The position numbers and the translations under genes were made by a program. A stretch of DNA of 22,698 bases, from assembly GCA_948760655.1 (NCBI GenBank), contig CAQBKK010000014.1, forward strand, positions 1-22,698, read 5' to 3'. Of this stretch, positions 20,352-22,698 are shown in pieces; within the stretch, counting starts at the first letter, position 1, and each line of letters opens with the position of its first letter. The notes below the pieces were generated by a model. The model had not been told where the DNA came from and did not search any database. It saw only the letters and a list, made by a program, of their open reading frames with translations. This stretch comes from an uncultured Bacilli bacterium. Lineage in GTDB: Bacteria; Bacillota_I; Bacilli_A; RF39; UBA660.

Positions 20352-21566
20352 ATGAATAAGAAAAAAATTTTGAAAATTGGTGGTATTGTCCTAGGAAGTA
20401 TTCTATTGGTTGTTCTTTTGATTTGTGGGATTCAATACTTACGTGTGAAGTTTGCTAAAATAGAAGTAGTTTTGGTGGAGGATTTAACCATAGAATTTGC
20501 CAGTGAAAAACATGTTTCTGATTTTATTACAAGTATCAATGGTACCATTACAAATGACTATTTAATTGATTCTACTACTTTAGGGATCAAAGAAGTGAAA
20601 GTAGATTTTAAAAATGATGATGGAATAAAAGTACAATATGTTTATCATGTTGAGGTAAAAGATACTGTAGCACCTGTGATTTGGCTTAGTGGTTCTTATA
20701 CGATTAACAAAGGAACAGAGGTGGATTTGGTTAGCAAGATTTTATGTGGAGACAATGAAGATGCTCGTCCCAATTGTTATATTGAAGGGGAATATGATTA
20801 TAATACAGTAGGAACGTATCCACTCACCTTTAAGGCAGAAGATAAAAGTGGAAATGTAAGTGAGCAGAAATTTAACTTACGTGTAGTGGAACCTCCTAAA
20901 ACAAACGGAACTACACAAACACTAGAACCATCTAAAACTTACTTTTCAGACATTGTAGAAAATTTTAAAACAGAGAATACGCGTATTGGCATTGATGTAT
21001 CCAAATGGCAAGGTGAGATTGACTTTGAACAATTAAAAAATGCAGGTGTAGAATTTATGATGATTCGTCTTGGAGGAACAAGAGGAACCAATAAAGAATA
21101 CTTTATCGACGAAACATTCGAACAAAACATAAAAAAAGCAACGGAATATGGCATAGATGTAGGTATTTATTTTTATTCTTATGCAAATTCCAATGAACAT
21201 GCAAAAAGAGACGCTGAATGGGTGATTGAACAATTAAAAGACTATAAAATAACTCTTCCTATTGCTTTTGACTGGGAAAACTGGAGCAGTTTTAATGATT
21301 ACAACTTAAGTTTTTTTGGACTTACTGATATGGCACATACGTTTTTAGAAACGATTGAAAACGCTGGATACAAAGGACTTCTTTATAGTAGTAAAAATTA
21401 TTTAGAACGAATTTGGCTACCCACAAAATACGATACATGGCTTGCCCATTATACAAAAAAAACTAATTATGAAGGCAACTATACTTTTTGGCAGTTATGT
21501 AGTGATGGAAGAGTGGATGGTATTAAGGGTGCTGTTGATATTGATATCTTGTATTTAGATAAATAG
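20352..21566 (+). CDS. GH25 muramidase (lysozyme) with Ig-like domains, membrane-anchored
   Basis: A 404-residue protein. Residues 6-28 are a signal anchor. Residues about 35-190 form two Ig-like domains; the second, from DTVAPVIWLSGSYTINKG to DKSGNVSEQKFNLRV, resembles DUF5011-type folds and has a Cys pair. After a Pro/Thr linker, residues 213-404 are a GH25 catalytic domain: GIDVSKWQGEIDFEQLKNAG (D215), VGIYFYSYA, the catalytic IAFDWEN (D307, E309) and FWQLCSDGRVDGIKGAVDID. It should cut the N-acetylmuramic acid-GlcNAc bond in peptidoglycan outside the membrane, for wall turnover or division. The start is ATG 20352, 6 bases after AGAGG. Confidence 0.92.
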   Translation: MNKKKILKIGGIVLGSILLVVLLICGIQYLRVKFAKIEVVLVEDLTIEFASEKHVSDFITSINGTITNDYLIDSTTLGIKEVKVDFKNDDGIKVQYVYHVEVKDTVAPVIWLSGSYTINKGTEVDLVSKILCGDNEDARPNCYIEGEYDYNTVGTYPLTFKAEDKSGNVSEQKFNLRVVEPPKTNGTTQTLEPSKTYFSDIVENFKTENTRIGIDVSKWQGEIDFEQLKNAGVEFMMIRLGGTRGTNKEYFIDETFEQNIKKATEYGIDVGIYFYSYANSNEHAKRDAEWVIEQLKDYKITLPIAFDWENWSSFNDYNLSFFGLTDMAHTFLETIENAGYKGLLYSSKNYLERIWLPTKYDTWLAHYTKKTNYEGNYTFWQLCSDGRVDGIKGAVDIDILYLDK

Positions 21567-21602
21567 TATGTTAAAGTATCTTTCTGAAAAGGAGAAAATG
21601 CT

Positions 21603-22154
21603 ATGAAATACAAGGAAATTTTGGATTTTGAAAAAGAAATTTTAAAGAGCATAAAGGAAATTATACAAGACGAAAACGATAGAAAAATAAGTCCCGCTAT
21701 TTTACTTACCAAGGATATAGATATATTTATGGAAGAACGTTTACAAAAAAGAGTAACAAAAGAAACAAATTTAGCAGAAAAAAAGGGAATTATTGAACTG
21801 GAATTAAAAAACTATATTTATTCTAAATTACTATCATTCGAACAACTTTTTTTTGACGAAAACTTATCTATATATGAATTTCTAGGACTTCTTTGTGATA
21901 AAATCCATAATGAATCTATTGTAGATAATATCACTATGTATGTAGTGCATTTACTATCTAAATTGCAAGGACATGATTTTTATTGGTATATAGAAGAAAA
22001 TACAGAAAGTTTTGCACCTTTTATGGATGTAAGAGAGGAAGAAATTTTTGGACTTGTTTCTCATAAAGATACTTATTCTATGGATACATTTGCTACTATC
22101 TGGCATTATTTCATGTATGAATTTGAAGAGAAAGTGGAAATAAAACGAAGTTAA
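21603..22154 (+). CDS. unrecognised helical cytoplasmic protein
   Basis: A 183-residue protein with no signal peptide or membrane span and no family that I recognise. It is rich in Glu, Lys, Ile and Leu and should be mainly helical. Conspicuous segments are KISPAILLTKDIDIFMEERL, SFEQLFFDENLSIYEF and the aromatic DTFATIWHYFMYEFEE near the C terminus. AAAAGGAG lies 8 bases before ATG 21603. It is 36 bases after the GH25 gene in the same direction with no terminator between, so the two may be co-transcribed. It ends at a terminator. Confidence 0.65.
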   Translation: MKYKEILDFEKEILKSIKEIIQDENDRKISPAILLTKDIDIFMEERLQKRVTKETNLAEKKGIIELELKNYIYSKLLSFEQLFFDENLSIYEFLGLLCDKIHNESIVDNITMYVVHLLSKLQGHDFYWYIEENTESFAPFMDVREEEIFGLVSHKDTYSMDTFATIWHYFMYEFEEKVEIKRS

Positions 22155-22171
22155 AAAAATTACCAAAAAAT

Positions 22172-22194
22172 GGAGAAAAAATTCTTCTTTTTTT
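22172..22194 (+). terminator. intrinsic terminator
   Basis: GGAGAA (22172-22177) pairs with TTCTTC (22182-22187, one G.U) over an AAAA loop and is followed by seven T residues. Confidence 0.6.
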
Positions 22195-22243
22195 ATGATT
22201 GATTTTCTAAAAATTCACCAAACTAAAAGTAGGTGAAAGAGGT

Positions 22244-22582
22244 ATGAAGAAATTATTACTTACAGGAATCTTTTTAATTGGATTTGCAATGCATACGAAT
22301 GCTTTTAATATAAATGATTGTTTAGAGGACATTCAACTTGAAAATCTAAATTCAAAAAATTTATTATCCTACATAAAAGAAAATAATTTAGCAGATAAAA
22401 TCATGGAAGTTTGTAGTGATGATATTTGTACGAAATTAAACTTTTCAGAATTAGAACAAAGTGTTAAATATTTTATAAAAAGAAATATAGATTTTTTGAA
22501 AAATAAAGATATAGAGTCAGCCATAGAAGCAGAATTGAAAGGATTTAAAATTGATAAGATAAGTATAAATTCATGTGAATGA
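22244..22582 (+). CDS. small secreted protein, function unknown
   Basis: A 112-residue protein with a clear Sec signal peptide, MKKLLLTGIFLIGFAMHTNA, and likely cleavage after residue 20. The mature part is about 92 residues, acidic and helical, with Cys at positions 26, 57, 62 and 111 (DCLED, VCSDDICTK, SCE), enough for two disulphides. No known domain is recognised. AGGTGAAAGAGG precedes the start. It stands alone between two terminators. A role outside the cell or on its surface follows from the signal peptide only. Confidence 0.7.
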   Translation: MKKLLLTGIFLIGFAMHTNAFNINDCLEDIQLENLNSKNLLSYIKENNLADKIMEVCSDDICTKLNFSELEQSVKYFIKRNIDFLKNKDIESAIEAELKGFKIDKISINSCE

Positions 22583-22609
22583 TTTTGACATAATTTGAAT
22601 TTTATTTGG

Positions 22610-22633
22610 GACAATTTTCATTGTCTTTTTTTT
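22610..22633 (+). terminator. intrinsic terminator after the secreted protein gene
   Basis: Perfect 6-bp stem GACAAT (22610-22615) and ATTGTC (22620-22625), TTTC loop, then eight T residues. In the remaining 65 bases to the end of the window I see nothing. Confidence 0.75.
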
Positions 22634-22698
22634 ACGTATCTCACTTTTTCACTTATTATAAACACCCTCTATAGAATGTGTCTAAAAAAATGATAACA

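Noticed and set aside
1..22698. Mycoplasma-type code (TGA as Trp), tRNA or rRNA genes, CRISPR arrays, replication origin
   Set aside because: Genes end normally at TGA and use TGG for Trp, and no tRNA cloverleaf, rRNA, spacer array or DnaA-box cluster was recognised on either strand.

Overview
The window is AT-rich DNA from a low-GC Firmicute-type bacterium. Supporting signs are strong AGGAG ribosome sites, U-tailed intrinsic terminators, extended -10 promoters (TGnTATAAT or TGnTATGAT) and a CsoR/CopA/CopZ copper operon. TGG codes for Trp and TGA ends genes such as copA, so this is the standard code and not Mycoplasma code 4. The gene set (VanG-type ligase cluster, bifunctional GT2/GtrA protein, GH25 lysozyme) would suit a gut Bacilli/Erysipelotrichia-like or related uncultured lineage; the exact taxon is inference.

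Layout. Bases 1-3502 are an eroding accessory strip: the right end of an IS200/IS605-type element lying against a beheaded dihydrofolate-reductase-like gene, a membrane-bound XRE regulator, an XRE remnant, three unrecognised small genes (membrane-anchored protein, lipoprotein, Cys-rich zinc-ribbon protein) and a frameshifted GNAT acetyltransferase. Bases 3667-6729 hold a tightly packed vanW - VanG-type D-Ala-D-Ser ligase - VanT-type racemase operon that closes with a terminator. The racemase lacks VanT's membrane domain but has Asn at the position that favours serine. A 21-codon microgene with its own promoter and terminator follows. Bases 6940-9770 encode a GT2/GtrA membrane protein whose catalytic DxD has become NYN, an ATP-grasp ligase and FolD, all closely spaced or overlapping. 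An AbiEii-type nucleotidyltransferase with its own good promoter comes next (9757-10745).

Bases 10764-14441 are a copper operon: a CsoR operator inside the promoter, then csoR, copA, a CDF metal exporter and copZ, ending at a terminator. A dinD pseudogene with several frameshifts follows, then a membrane-XRE plus DUF4097 pair, a convergent unrecognised membrane-anchored protein with three internal repeats, and two tandem NUDIX paralogues.

The most interesting part is 19110-19453. A plus-strand RNA of about 94 nt, with its own promoter and a strong terminator, converges on a minus-strand gene for a 28-residue, almost wholly hydrophobic peptide with a strong ribosome site. The layout matches type I toxin-antitoxin loci (txpA/ratA, bsrG/SR4, fst par), and both RNAs start with the same two-block sequence motif. 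It sits directly upstream of a zeta-toxin-like kinase gene that has no visible epsilon antitoxin. The window ends with a GH25 muramidase carrying Ig-like domains, an unrecognised helical protein and a small secreted protein.
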